Source: Labilibaculum antarcticum
GTDB lineage: Bacteria; Bacteroidota; Bacteroidia; Bacteroidales; Marinifilaceae
Assembly (NCBI RefSeq): GCF_002356295.1
Contig: NZ_AP018042.1
Location: 4,682,361 to 4,746,360, forward strand
Length of the DNA stretch: 64,000 nucleotides
Reading direction: 5' to 3'
In this document: in pieces, positions 1-7,456 of the stretch
How positions within the stretch are numbered: the first letter of the stretch is position 1
Layout: every line of letters starts with the position of its first letter
Translations under genes and position numbers: made by a program
The notes under the pieces: generated by a model
The model's input: only the letters and a program-made list of their open reading frames with translations
Databases searched by the model: none
What the model was told of the DNA's origin: nothing

Positions 1-826
1 CAGCTTGCAATACCTGAATCAAGACAACGTAACGATCTACAATTGAGTTTGTCGATTCCATTATTAATGGTATTGACGGATCATCAATATTATAATTGAC
101 GTAAAAATTTAATCTAAATAAGTAGTAATTGTAATAATCATTTTGAAATTCAGTTCTATTGCGTTTGAAATTATTAAATAGATCTTGGTCATATCTTAAT
201 GCTGAGATATCTCTTTGTGCTCTATATGATAAATAGTGTAATAAAAGTGAAACAAATCCATTTTCGTTTTTTTTATTGTTTATCTTTTGCTTATTTTTTT
301 TGTTATTACTCTCATCCTCAAGTCTTGCTTCGTTAATCTTTGACAATAATGTTATTGCTTCTTCTGGCTTTTTCATTAATTCAAAAACAAGTAACTTGCT
401 TTCATACAGCCAAATTGAAACCCCTATTTCTTTTTCAACAACTGAAAGTATTTGTAAAGCTTTGTCATTTTCACCAAGTAAGATTTCGTGTTCAAAGGAT
501 TTTCTTAAGACAATAAATTTCTTTATTATTTCTTTTGAATTTTTAATGGATAGGATTATCCAATTTATCTCATTTTTTAAAGATTCCGGTTTATAAAAAT
601 AAGTTTTGTGAGTGCCAAGTTCTGTGATTTTTTCAGGTAAACTATTCCCAAAAAGGCACTTTTCAAATGGAGGGATGTTTTTTTTAAGATATTGCACTAG
701 ACTATTTACTAAACTGTAGTCTGTACTGTTTTTCAAATCATTTATCTTTTCTGCACATTCTTTGGGGTTTCTGAATGAACTCAATAAATTTTGCTTTACT
801 TGATATTCTGGAATTTCTTTACTCAT
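1..826 (-). CDS. Hypothetical protein, 3' part cut by window edge
   Basis: Reading the minus strand from the ATG at 826 gives an open frame of 275 codons that runs off the left edge without a stop. It begins MSKEIPEYQVKQNLL. The protein is rich in Lys, Asn, Glu and Leu, looks helical, and has no signal peptide or membrane segment. A stretch around residues 100-165 (ILSVVEKEIGVSIWLYESKLL, read in parts) has a TPR-like spacing of small and aromatic residues. That is only suggestive. I do not recognise a family. The plus-strand frame at 276-596 is very Ser/Phe-rich and is the shadow of this gene. Large uncharacterised helical proteins of this composition are common in accessory regions of Bacteroidota, but the sequence does not tell its role. 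Confidence 0.7.
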   Translation of the reverse strand, partial: MSKEIPEYQVKQNLLSSFRNPKECAEKINDLKNSTDYSLVNSLVQYLKKNIPPFEKCLFGNSLPEKITELGTHKTYFYKPESLKNEINWIILSIKNSKEIIKKFIVLRKSFEHEILLGENDKALQILSVVEKEIGVSIWLYESKLLVFELMKKPEEAITLLSKINEARLEDESNNKKNKQKINNKKNENGFVSLLLHYLSYRAQRDISALRYDQDLFNNFKRNRTEFQNDYYNYYLFRLNFYVNYNIDDPSIPLIMESTNSIVDRYVVLIQVLQA

Positions 827-897
827 GAGTTGTAGTGGGATATATTTATTGAATATTTTTTCATATTTAGAATTATAATATGTTGAAAATATATAGT

Positions 898-1119
898 TTA
901 CTTCCTAACAGCCCTCACTTTCCGGTAAACAAAATAACACAAGGCAAGTGTAATAAAAATTTTAATCAGGTTTCCGAGGGTTGCTCCAAGAACGAAACCT
1001 ATATCGTAGGGGCTAGTATTGGCATTGCCAAATGGAAGGTCGAATGCGGTGAAAATAAGAGAAAGTAAAAAGATGCAGAATAGCATCAGGAAAAATGGGC
1101 GTGTTTTGTCGTTTTTCAT
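898..1119 (-). CDS. Small two-helix membrane protein
   Basis: A 73-aa protein with two clear hydrophobic segments: about residues 8-27 (FFLMLFCIFLLSLIFTAF) and about 40-63 (a GFVLGATLGNLIKIF segment followed by a second hydrophobic run). A short polar N-terminus and a basic C-terminal tail (YRKVRAVRK) flank them. By the positive-inside rule both ends may face the cytoplasm. It lies between the cut gene at the left edge and the long noncoding stretch before locus 1, with 71 bases between it and the left gene, so the two could be cotranscribed. No family recognised. An overlapping plus-strand frame at 880-1068 lacks any protein-like composition and was rejected in favour of this one. Confidence 0.6.
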   Translation of the reverse strand: MKNDKTRPFFLMLFCIFLLSLIFTAFDLPFGNANTSPYDIGFVLGATLGNLIKIFITLALCYFVYRKVRAVRK

Positions 1120-1494
1120 TTTTTATAATTTAGGTTCGATGATTTATCAGGTCAGTGTGCTTTCCAGATAAAACACCTTAAACTCTTTTGTATAGTAAAA
1201 GCCCTGTGTTTTCTGAATAGCGTCCGAATGTAATCATAAAATGGGAGTGTGTATTTATTTTGGCGGTAAAAATGCTTTTTGTAGTCAATATTTTAAAATT
1301 TGCTACTGTATATAATTATATGGGTATAGCTCAGACAGGAAGCTGGCGGCTTGTTTTCTTTACTTTTAAAACTCATTGTCAGTTAGGGGTTAGTGATCTT
1401 ATATAGGTATTGATAGGAGTATTTACCTTTAGGTTTCTGAAAACCTACTTAACGCATATATTTTTCTGGCGTGCATTTATTTTTTTATATCCGC
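1120..1494. other. Noncoding stretch before locus 1
   Basis: About 375 bases with no credible gene on either strand. The AT-rich stretch probably holds the divergent promoters of the small membrane gene on the left and the locus 1 leader on the right. I found no clear -7 TAnnTTTG box with correct -33 spacing. The nearest thing is TACCTTTA around 1424-1431. Confidence 0.5.
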
Positions 1495-1716
1495 AAGAGC
1501 GTGTGTTTACTGCAATTCCAACTTTGTTCATACATAATAAGTGGTGGTGTTGATGAAATAATGCGGTGTAAAGTTTTTTTATTAAATAATTATTGTTTAG
1601 CTTCATTGCGTTTTTGTTAAATAGTTGTTCCCGGCCGGGGCAGTGCAATCAAAACAAAATTTGTGTGGGAGAATTGGTGAGGAAAGATAATATTCACTTT
1701 TTTAAAACTATTATTA
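1495..1716 (+). promoter_or_regulatory. Conserved leader of locus 1
   Basis: This ~220-nt noncoding stretch aligns end to end with the region upstream of the paralogous gene at 47775. Shared blocks, in order, are: an AAG-G-CGT-TTTACT block; CATAATAAG-TGGTGGTG near 1533-1550 (CATAAATAAGATGGTGGTG at locus 2); a TAGCTTCAT block near 1599; TTTTGTTAA near 1612; the hairpin at 1623-1650; CAATCAAAA; a TTGTG-GAGAATTG block; TATTCA-CTTT; and the ATGTC start. Such conservation upstream of two genes that have diverged in protein sequence implies function at the DNA or RNA level. It could be a 5' UTR regulatory RNA, a separate small RNA, or a protein-binding region. Which of these is unknown. Confidence 0.7.
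1623..1650 (+). ncRNA. Leader hairpin, locus 1
   Basis: A hairpin of 28 nt. Outer pairs GTTG/CAAT (one G-U), an internal bulge, then TCCC pairing with GGGG around a GGCC loop. CCCGGCCGGG in it is a perfect palindrome. The same 28 positions at locus 2 (47683-47710) fold the same way. At position 8/17 a T-A pair in locus 2 is replaced by C-G here, and the outer pairs are also kept. The 5' strand TTCCCGG is the exact complement of the CCGGGAA core of the downstream 21-bp array. Confidence 0.55.
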
Positions 1717-2475
1717 ATGTCAGAATTACAAAACTATCAGGATTCATTAGAAGAAATTCAAGCTGTTACCCGCGAGGCAGTAAAACATTGTAATCTTCCT
1801 TTCGAAATCTTTATTCACGAAGCCAAAAAGGTATGCAACATAGCCGAAGAGGACATTGCTGTTTTGGCGCCTTTGGGATTGCAACAAGAAAAAATTGAGC
1901 GTTGCAATGTATTAACAGGCGCTTTGCTTACGGCTGAACTGAATTGGGAGAATCAGAATACCGAGCGCAAGGAGGCTATGGCAAAATGGAAAGCCGATGC
2001 TCCTAAAATGAACGAACAAATTAGTGATATGTACGCCACCATGAGGTTTGCCTACCGGAACAACCAGCGTTTGCTGGCAATTTTGGATACAATTAGCGAG
2101 GGAGACTCGAATGCCGATGCAGTGATGGATTTGGCGCGTTTGGGTTCGCTGGCAAAAGAGAATCCGGAGCCTTTGCAAGCGATTAGTTACGATATGGAGC
2201 AGTGCAATACTGCTCTTACTGAAGCGGAACGCATGAGTGCCTTATTGGCCGAGGTAAATGGCAATATGTATGTCGACGATGAGAAAAAGGTAATCCGCGA
2301 CAAAGCCTACACTCTTGTAAAAGTTTTGGTTGACGAAATAAGAGAATATGGAAAATTTGCTTTTCGCAAAGACGAGGATCATGTGCGTTTGTATGCCAGT
2401 AAATACCAGCGCGACCGGAAAGCGGAATATCGCAGAACAAAAATTGAGAACGAGGTGGATGCTGAACAGGCTTAA
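1717..2475 (+). CDS. Array-associated helical protein, locus 1 (unknown function)
   Basis: A 252-aa, probably all-helical soluble protein without signal peptide or membrane segment. It is a paralogue of the product of 47775-48542, at roughly 40% identity by eye. Shared landmarks are MS-x-x-QN near the start, LEEI-AVT-EA (11-22), TGAL-TA-NW (near 67-77), AP (about 95), a DAV/DLA-LG-EN-AL-AISYD run (about 135-160), and a strongly conserved C-terminal block RDKAYTL-K-VDE-R-YGKF-FR followed by Y-SKY-R-R-A-YR (about 193-240). That C-terminal block ends in a basic, Arg/Tyr-rich tail which could contact nucleic acid; that is inference. I cannot name the family with confidence. All-helical Bacteroidota DUF families of about 250 aa (DUF6261 is one candidate) should be compared. 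The gene is monocistronic, framed by a conserved leader and a terminator-like hairpin, and followed by a 21-bp tandem array. Confidence 0.85.
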   Translation: MSELQNYQDSLEEIQAVTREAVKHCNLPFEIFIHEAKKVCNIAEEDIAVLAPLGLQQEKIERCNVLTGALLTAELNWENQNTERKEAMAKWKADAPKMNEQISDMYATMRFAYRNNQRLLAILDTISEGDSNADAVMDLARLGSLAKENPEPLQAISYDMEQCNTALTEAERMSALLAEVNGNMYVDDEKKVIRDKAYTLVKVLVDEIREYGKFAFRKDEDHVRLYASKYQRDRKAEYRRTKIENEVDAEQA

Positions 2476-2523
2476 TTGAAAGGCATGTAGCTGTTTACGA
2501 AATAGTGGTTTGGTCCACACCAT

Positions 2524-2556
2524 GGGGAATCTGTTCGGGTTCCCTTTTTTAATGCC
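2524..2556 (+). terminator. Terminator-like hairpin after locus 1 gene, conserved with locus 2
   Basis: GGGAA (2525-2529) pairs with TTCCC (2540-2544) around a 10-nt loop. It is followed by six T and AATGCC. Locus 2 has the same 5-bp stem, the same loop length of 10 (different loop sequence), seven T and ATGCC at 48583-48614. The element therefore seems to be part of the cassette. If it terminates efficiently, the array downstream would not be in the mRNA, or only in read-through transcripts. Confidence 0.6.
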
Positions 2557-2605
2557 TTCCTCCCAAACTTCACTGTCTCCTGACTCAAAATGAATACTGG
2601 ATTTC

Positions 2606-2775
2606 TGTCCGGGATGATCTGGAACGTGTCCCTGAAACAGTACCTCCTGTCCGGGAAAGACTCCCAGCTTGTCCGTGAAACCGTAATTCATGTCCGTGAA
2701 GCCCTGACTCCTGTCCGGGAAGCTCTCATTCTTGTCCGGGAAATACTCACTCCTGTCCGGGGGGTTGTCATTCAG
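2606..2775 (+). repeat. 21-bp tandem array, locus 1 (8 units)
   Basis: Eight units begin with TGTCC at 2606, 2627, 2648, 2670, 2691, 2712, 2733 and 2754. The steps are 21, 21, 22, 21, 21, 21 and 21. Each unit is a ~10-nt core (TGTCCGGGAA, or TGTCCGTGAA in units 4 and 5, TGTCCCTGAA in unit 2) plus ~11 nt that vary but tend to end in CTCC/ATTC. The period is two helical turns, so cores lie on one face of the DNA. The steps make an open frame (2590-2805) encoding a seven-residue VREALTP-like repeat. The one 22-bp step changes that frame, and the locus 2 array has stops, so coding is unlikely. The array is unlike CRISPR (too short) and unlike the REP elements elsewhere in the window. Confidence 0.85.
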
Positions 2776-3030
2776 GATGTTACAAAAAACGAATTAGTTA
2801 GATGAGTGTCTTCTCCTGAAATCCATAAAGGACAATATTTTAATATGGAGTTCTACTTCAGTAAACCTAACAGCGTGTTTAGGCCTGAAAGCGTCTGTGT
2901 CAATTCTAAACAAATAACCATCAAGTCTTATGGTCTCGAAATTACAGTGCTTACTGATTGGAAATAAACTGTTTATTTGGTGTTTCTGCATAAATGCTCT
3001 AAATTTAGTATCGAGCCTATAAAAGTCAAT
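2776..3030 (+). other. Noncoding stretch between array and histidine kinase
   Basis: No supported gene. It includes AACCTAACAGCGTG and CCTGAAAGCG (about 2865-2893), which resemble half-sites of the REP elements at 43-55 kb (AACCTGTCAGCGTC, CTGAAAGACC) but are degenerate. The promoter of the kinase gene must lie here; I found no convincing consensus. Confidence 0.4.
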
Positions 3031-5439
3031 ATGAAAGGGAGAAAAACAGTCTTTGAGAATGAAAAGTTAACTTTTCAAGAAATTGAAAAATCTACTTCTG
3101 CTGCACTTGTTTGCGATGGTACCCAAATACACAATGCAAATAAGGCTGCAGTCAAACTTCTTGAATCCGAATCTGTTGATCAATTGGTGAACGCCAATTT
3201 TCTCGATCTGTCTTCCCCCATACAAGCAAACGGAAAAATATCGGAGGAATTATTTACATGCAGGCAAAAGGATGCCTGCGAAAAAGGAATTGTCAATTTT
3301 GAATGGATCGTAAAAACGGCAAAAGGAAGACTTCGACCCATTGGGATAACGCTTATTCCGCTCGAATTTTCCGGTGATAAAATGTTCTGTATTTATATGA
3401 ATGATTCAGCCTTAGTAAATGATATAGAAGCAAAAGAGGCTCAGGAATACCCTTTTGATCGATTTATTTTTAATATTCAGGATATTGCCGTTGTTGGCTA
3501 TGATAAAAACAGAAAAATAACCTACTGGAACAAAACGAGCGAGAAAAATTATGGTTACACAAAGGAGGAAGCCGTAGGTAAATATCTGGAAGATTTAATT
3601 ATCCCCGATCAAACGAAGGCAGATTTTATAAGTGCTGTTGTTAATTTCTATGAGAGCAACATATCCATTCCCAGTGCCGAAATTATCTTAAAGAGTAAGG
3701 CTGGTTTACCTGTTTATGCCTTCGCGAGTTATGCAATGTTGAAAAATAGGGAGGGTGAAAATGAAGTGTACTGCATCAATTTTGATATCTCAGGAAGGAA
3801 ACGGGCAGAAAAGCTGCAGAATGTATTGCAAACCATTACCCATGCTGTTAATAGTAGCAAGAACCTCGAAAAACTAATTCAGTTGGTAAAGAGAGAGATC
3901 GGTTCTGTTATTGATGCAACTCATTTTTACATTTCTCTTTACAATTCGGAAAGTGAGACCATTGAGGTGCCCTATGTGAGAACAAGTAAAGTCAAATTCG
4001 AGTTTGTACCCTTTGGAATTACTTTAAGTTCATATGTGCTTAAGACTCAGCGGCCTTTGTTGGCGAAAAGCAGGAGGTTACTTCAGCTTTTAAAGTCAGG
4101 AGAAATTAAAATGTTGGAGCCGGGGCTTAAAGTATGGCTTGGTATTCCTTTAAAGGTGAAACAAAAATTAATTGGAGTATTGGCAATACAAAGTTTTACT
4201 GATGAAAATGCATATAGTAAAGATGATCTTAAGTTTTTGAAAGTAATTTCTCATGAGGTGAGTGTTGCTATTGAAAGAATAAAAATGGATAATGAGATTA
4301 AGGCAGCTTTAGAAAAAGCAAAGGAAAGTGATCGGTTGAAATCAGCTTTTTTAGCCAATATGAGCCACGAAATCCGCACTCCGATGAATGGTATTCTGGG
4401 CTTTTTAGAATTGTTGAAAAAACCCAATATAACCAAGGAGAATATTCAACGCTATACTCAAATTATGGATCAGAGTGGGCAAAGGCTTCTTGAAACCATA
4501 AACGACATCCTTGATATTTCAAGAATTGAAGCGGGTCAGGTAAAGTCAGATCTTAAGGAAATGAATGTTAACAAAATACTGGATGAGTTATTTGCGTTTT
4601 TCGAGGAGCAAACTTCAAGTAAAAATGTGAATTTGAAATTGCATAAAGGAATTCCCGGTAGCGATTTTATCATCATTTCCGATCAGGTGAAAATTGAATC
4701 GATACTAACAAATTTGATTAAAAATGCCATTAAATTTACCGATTCGGGTAAGATAGAGATGGGCTACAGAATAGAGAATTGTGAACTTGTCTTTTTTGTT
4801 ATCGACACAGGTGTTGGAATTGAGGAAGAGAGCTTGAGTCTTATTTTCAATCGTTTTGAGCAAATCGCCGGCAACATCAAAAAAGTACAGCAAGGTTCAG
4901 GATTGGGATTAGCCATTTCTAAATCGTATGTAGATATGCTAAAGGGGAAGATGTGGGTTAACTCAAAAGTAAAGCATGGTTCGGAATTCTACTTTACGAT
5001 ACCCTTGCAGCTTCCGAAAAATAGGATGACCAATGGTGCTGACTATTCTGAGAAAGGCTACGTGCAGCCAAATGTACTAGTGGTTGAAAATGATCCGGAA
5101 ATCACCTTATCGCTACAAGAAATTTTGGATGGTTTTGCCAAAACTGTAATTCACGTTAAAACCGGACTCGAAGCTGTTGCTAAATGCCAATATTGCCAGG
5201 CGATTGATGTGGTGCTGATAAGTGCCGATCTTCCATGTGTTGACGGTTATCAAACCGCCGGATTAATTCGTGAATTCAATACTTCTATAATCGTGTTGGC
5301 GATGATTGATGATGCAAAAGAGGGTGAACAAGACAAGGCGTTAAATTCTGGCTGTGATGGTTTTATTACCAAACCAATAAAGTCGGTTGAGGTTTTAGAA
5401 TCCATCGGCGTCTTTTTTAAGAATAAAACTACGGAATAG
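3031..5439 (+). CDS. Hybrid sensor histidine kinase with pseudo-receiver domain
   Basis: Starting at ATG 3031 (802 aa; a TTG start at 2977 would add 18 unconvincing residues), the domains are: a weak PAS-like region (about 10-125), a PAS domain (about 135-250, NIQDIAVVGYDKNRKITYWN), GAF (about 255-415), HisKA with the phospho-accepting His446 in MSHEIRTPMNG, HATPase with N-box IKNAIKF, DTGVGI and GSGLGLAI, and a C-terminal receiver. No transmembrane segment or signal peptide is visible, so it is a cytoplasmic sensor. The receiver keeps the beta-strand framework, the acidic pair region (ENDPE) and the FITKPI lysine. At the phospho-acceptor position (family LMDIQMP) it reads LISADLP, with Ser731 where the Asp should be. 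It is therefore probably a pseudo-receiver that regulates the kinase or binds a partner rather than accepting phosphate. No response regulator is adjacent. Ligand unknown. Confidence 0.92.
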   Translation: MKGRKTVFENEKLTFQEIEKSTSAALVCDGTQIHNANKAAVKLLESESVDQLVNANFLDLSSPIQANGKISEELFTCRQKDACEKGIVNFEWIVKTAKGRLRPIGITLIPLEFSGDKMFCIYMNDSALVNDIEAKEAQEYPFDRFIFNIQDIAVVGYDKNRKITYWNKTSEKNYGYTKEEAVGKYLEDLIIPDQTKADFISAVVNFYESNISIPSAEIILKSKAGLPVYAFASYAMLKNREGENEVYCINFDISGRKRAEKLQNVLQTITHAVNSSKNLEKLIQLVKREIGSVIDATHFYISLYNSESETIEVPYVRTSKVKFEFVPFGITLSSYVLKTQRPLLAKSRRLLQLLKSGEIKMLEPGLKVWLGIPLKVKQKLIGVLAIQSFTDENAYSKDDLKFLKVISHEVSVAIERIKMDNEIKAALEKAKESDRLKSAFLANMSHEIRTPMNGILGFLELLKKPNITKENIQRYTQIMDQSGQRLLETINDILDISRIEAGQVKSDLKEMNVNKILDELFAFFEEQTSSKNVNLKLHKGIPGSDFIIISDQVKIESILTNLIKNAIKFTDSGKIEMGYRIENCELVFFVIDTGVGIEEESLSLIFNRFEQIAGNIKKVQQGSGLGLAISKSYVDMLKGKMWVNSKVKHGSEFYFTIPLQLPKNRMTNGADYSEKGYVQPNVLVVENDPEITLSLQEILDGFAKTVIHVKTGLEAVAKCQYCQAIDVVLISADLPCVDGYQTAGLIREFNTSIIVLAMIDDAKEGEQDKALNSGCDGFITKPIKSVEVLESIGVFFKNKTTE

Positions 5440-5628
5440 GCGGAAATCCCCAATTGTATCAGAGCAAAAAATAGTCAGTCCCGATGTGTTGAGATGACGG
5501 TGCTTTGAATTAAGAGTATTGATTGTTTCTATAAAGATTTGAATCCTACAGATTCTGTTTTCGGTAAGCGCTAGTTAAAAGCTGGCGCCAGCAAGGGGGA
5601 ACCACTGACGGGTTATTTGGTTCTGTCT

Positions 5629-7080
5629 TTACTTTATCATCCCTGCTTTCTCGATAAATGCCTTTGCTTTTTCTGTTTCTGGTTTGGTTATCAGGCTAAC
5701 GAATACAAATATTAGGAGTGAAGCGACCATACCAATTCCTGCCTGCTGAACCGAGGCAATTTCCCATGCTGTTGGTAATTTTACGCCCAAGGCGATAAGC
5801 AGATTGTAGGTAGAAAACAGCAAACCAAATAGGATAGAGGCAGTAGCCGCTTTTGAATTTCCTCTTTTCCAAATAAAGGCAAGAATCAGTGGCACAAATG
5901 CTCCTGTTGCCAGGAAATCGGAACCAATCCAGGTGATTTTTAGAATCGAACGAATTTCAAGAGCAAGCAGCAATCCCAGAAAGGCAATGATTACGGTTGA
6001 GATTTTACCAGCCCAAACCATTTGCTCTGGCTTTGCCAATGGGCGAAATCGATTTTTGAAAATATCCACACTTAAAACCAAGGCGCCGGTATTAATCATC
6101 GAATCCATGGTCGACATAATGGCCGAGCACAAACCCAGAAACATAAAAGCCGCAAGACCAACCGGCATGTATTGAATGATGATGGCTGGTACAATTCCTC
6201 CTTCGGGCACCGAATCGAATAAACCAAGGCTAAGTACGCCGGTTAGTGTTACGATGAGGTATAAAGGAATAAAAACCACAAAAGCCAATGCCATCATCTT
6301 TTTGGCATCGGCAGGAGTCTTGGTTGCCGAAATGCGTTGCCAAATGTTGGCTTGTATCATCCACGAACAGCCAAAGGTAATAATGAATACAAAGTTGTTA
6401 GAGAGGTTGTGAAAGAAGGAAAAGAACTCCGGCTTGTCAGAGGCTATAGCAATCTCATAAACCCGCTCAAAGCCTCCTGAGTGATTGTAGGTGAAGATGA
6501 AAAGCACAATGGCCGCAATCAGTAGAAACACAAACTGAATGATGTCAGTAACTACTACACCCTTAAATCCGCCAAAGAAAGAGTAGAGAAGAACAATGCT
6601 TGTACCTGCCAAGGCTGCAATTTTGTAATCGATATCGAAAAAGGCCTGAAAGAATTTCCCGATCACCACCGCTTGTGTGGCTACTCCTAAAATCATGAAA
6701 ACAAGTATGAGTATGGAGAGAAGAAGGGCAACGGATTTGTTATAGCGCAACTCCATTAATTGAGGTTGGGTAATGGTTCCTATTTTTCGAATCGCTTTCG
6801 AGAACAAGTACATTAAAAAAGTGGAGAAAAGAACCGGCATTCCATAAATCCAAAACGAGCTGACTCCTTGATTAAATCCATGATCCACCAAATCGATGGC
6901 AGATCCGCCTCCCCACCACGATGCTATGAATGTAACAGCTAAGGCCCAAAAGGGAAGTTGACGGCCGGCTAAAAAGTAATCTTCAGTATTTTTACTTGCT
7001 TTCGACCGGAGAACAATGAACATGATTCCTGAAAAATAGAGCAGTAAAAGGAGTATGGAAATTACTTGAAGATGGTTCAT
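5629..7080 (-). CDS. Sodium:solute symporter (SSS family)
   Basis: A 483-aa polytopic membrane protein with about 13 hydrophobic segments, typical of the SSF/SLC5 family. Recognisable parts are the N-terminal first helix, the AGRQLPFWALAVTFIASWWGGG segment (family Na+-site/helix-2 region, about residues 40-60), the YSFFGGFKGVVVTDIIQF loop (about 165-185, a signature of the family) and MSTMDSMINTGALVLSVDI (about 315-335), which contains the conserved Ser/Thr region of the sodium site. It would import a solute with Na+. The substrate (amino acid, sugar or organic acid) cannot be told. It stands alone, converging on the histidine kinase with a 190-base gap that contains the perfect palindrome GCTGGCGCCAGC at 5581-5592. 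That palindrome may be part of a convergent terminator. Confidence 0.93.
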   Translation of the reverse strand: MNHLQVISILLLLLYFSGIMFIVLRSKASKNTEDYFLAGRQLPFWALAVTFIASWWGGGSAIDLVDHGFNQGVSSFWIYGMPVLFSTFLMYLFSKAIRKIGTITQPQLMELRYNKSVALLLSILILVFMILGVATQAVVIGKFFQAFFDIDYKIAALAGTSIVLLYSFFGGFKGVVVTDIIQFVFLLIAAIVLFIFTYNHSGGFERVYEIAIASDKPEFFSFFHNLSNNFVFIITFGCSWMIQANIWQRISATKTPADAKKMMALAFVVFIPLYLIVTLTGVLSLGLFDSVPEGGIVPAIIIQYMPVGLAAFMFLGLCSAIMSTMDSMINTGALVLSVDIFKNRFRPLAKPEQMVWAGKISTVIIAFLGLLLALEIRSILKITWIGSDFLATGAFVPLILAFIWKRGNSKAATASILFGLLFSTYNLLIALGVKLPTAWEIASVQQAGIGMVASLLIFVFVSLITKPETEKAKAFIEKAGMIK

Positions 7081-7456
7081 TTGGAGTTTGTTTAAGAAAA
7101 ATAGGATAATGATTTATTTAAAGAAAAAATTCTCTAATATGTCTAATGATATTAGCGCTAAACGTTTATACCGGAACAGTATTGTCAATTTTGCTTTTGT
7201 TTAACAATTTCGCATATTTAAAACGATGTAAATATACTTTTTTTTCATTTGTATCGATTTCGGTAAAGTGTAGTGAAAAATAATATGTTAACTGCATTAT
7301 GAGGTGTGAATAAATTCGCAAAAAAATAATATAAAAATGCTATGGATAGCGCGTGTTTTCTAAATAAAAGTGATAACTTTAATCAAAGCAAAATTTTTTG
7401 TTATGATAACACAAGTAAGCTAATTGCCTGAAACCCAACCCTAAAATCGTTTGTTA
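7081..7456. other. Divergent intergenic region
   Basis: About 375 bases between the divergently read symporter and the glycogen cluster, AT-rich, no gene. TTGTTATGATAACACAA at 7398-7414 is a near-palindrome just upstream of the debranching enzyme and may be an operator. TAACTTTA near 7373-7380 is a poor match to the Bacteroidota -7 box (TAnnTTTG). Both are weak. Confidence 0.35.

Noticed and set aside
276-596. 106-aa plus-strand open frame rich in Ser and Phe
   Set aside because: Shadow of the minus-strand gene that runs off the left edge.
2242-2691. 149-aa minus-strand frame across the end of the locus 1 gene and array
   Set aside because: Overlaps a conserved gene on the other strand and crosses a tandem repeat; no protein-like features.
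2606-2775. CRISPR array
   Set aside because: Unit of 21 bp with a ~10-nt core is far too short for repeat plus spacer; no cas genes in the window.
2590-2805. Open frame over the 21-bp array, possible coiled-coil peptide
   Set aside because: Period 21 keeps frames open by itself; a 22-bp step shifts it and the locus 2 counterpart has stops. Kept only as a low-interest note.
2977-3030. Longer histidine kinase start at TTG 2977
   Set aside because: Adds a Cys/Lys-rich stretch with no family match; ATG 3031 preferred.
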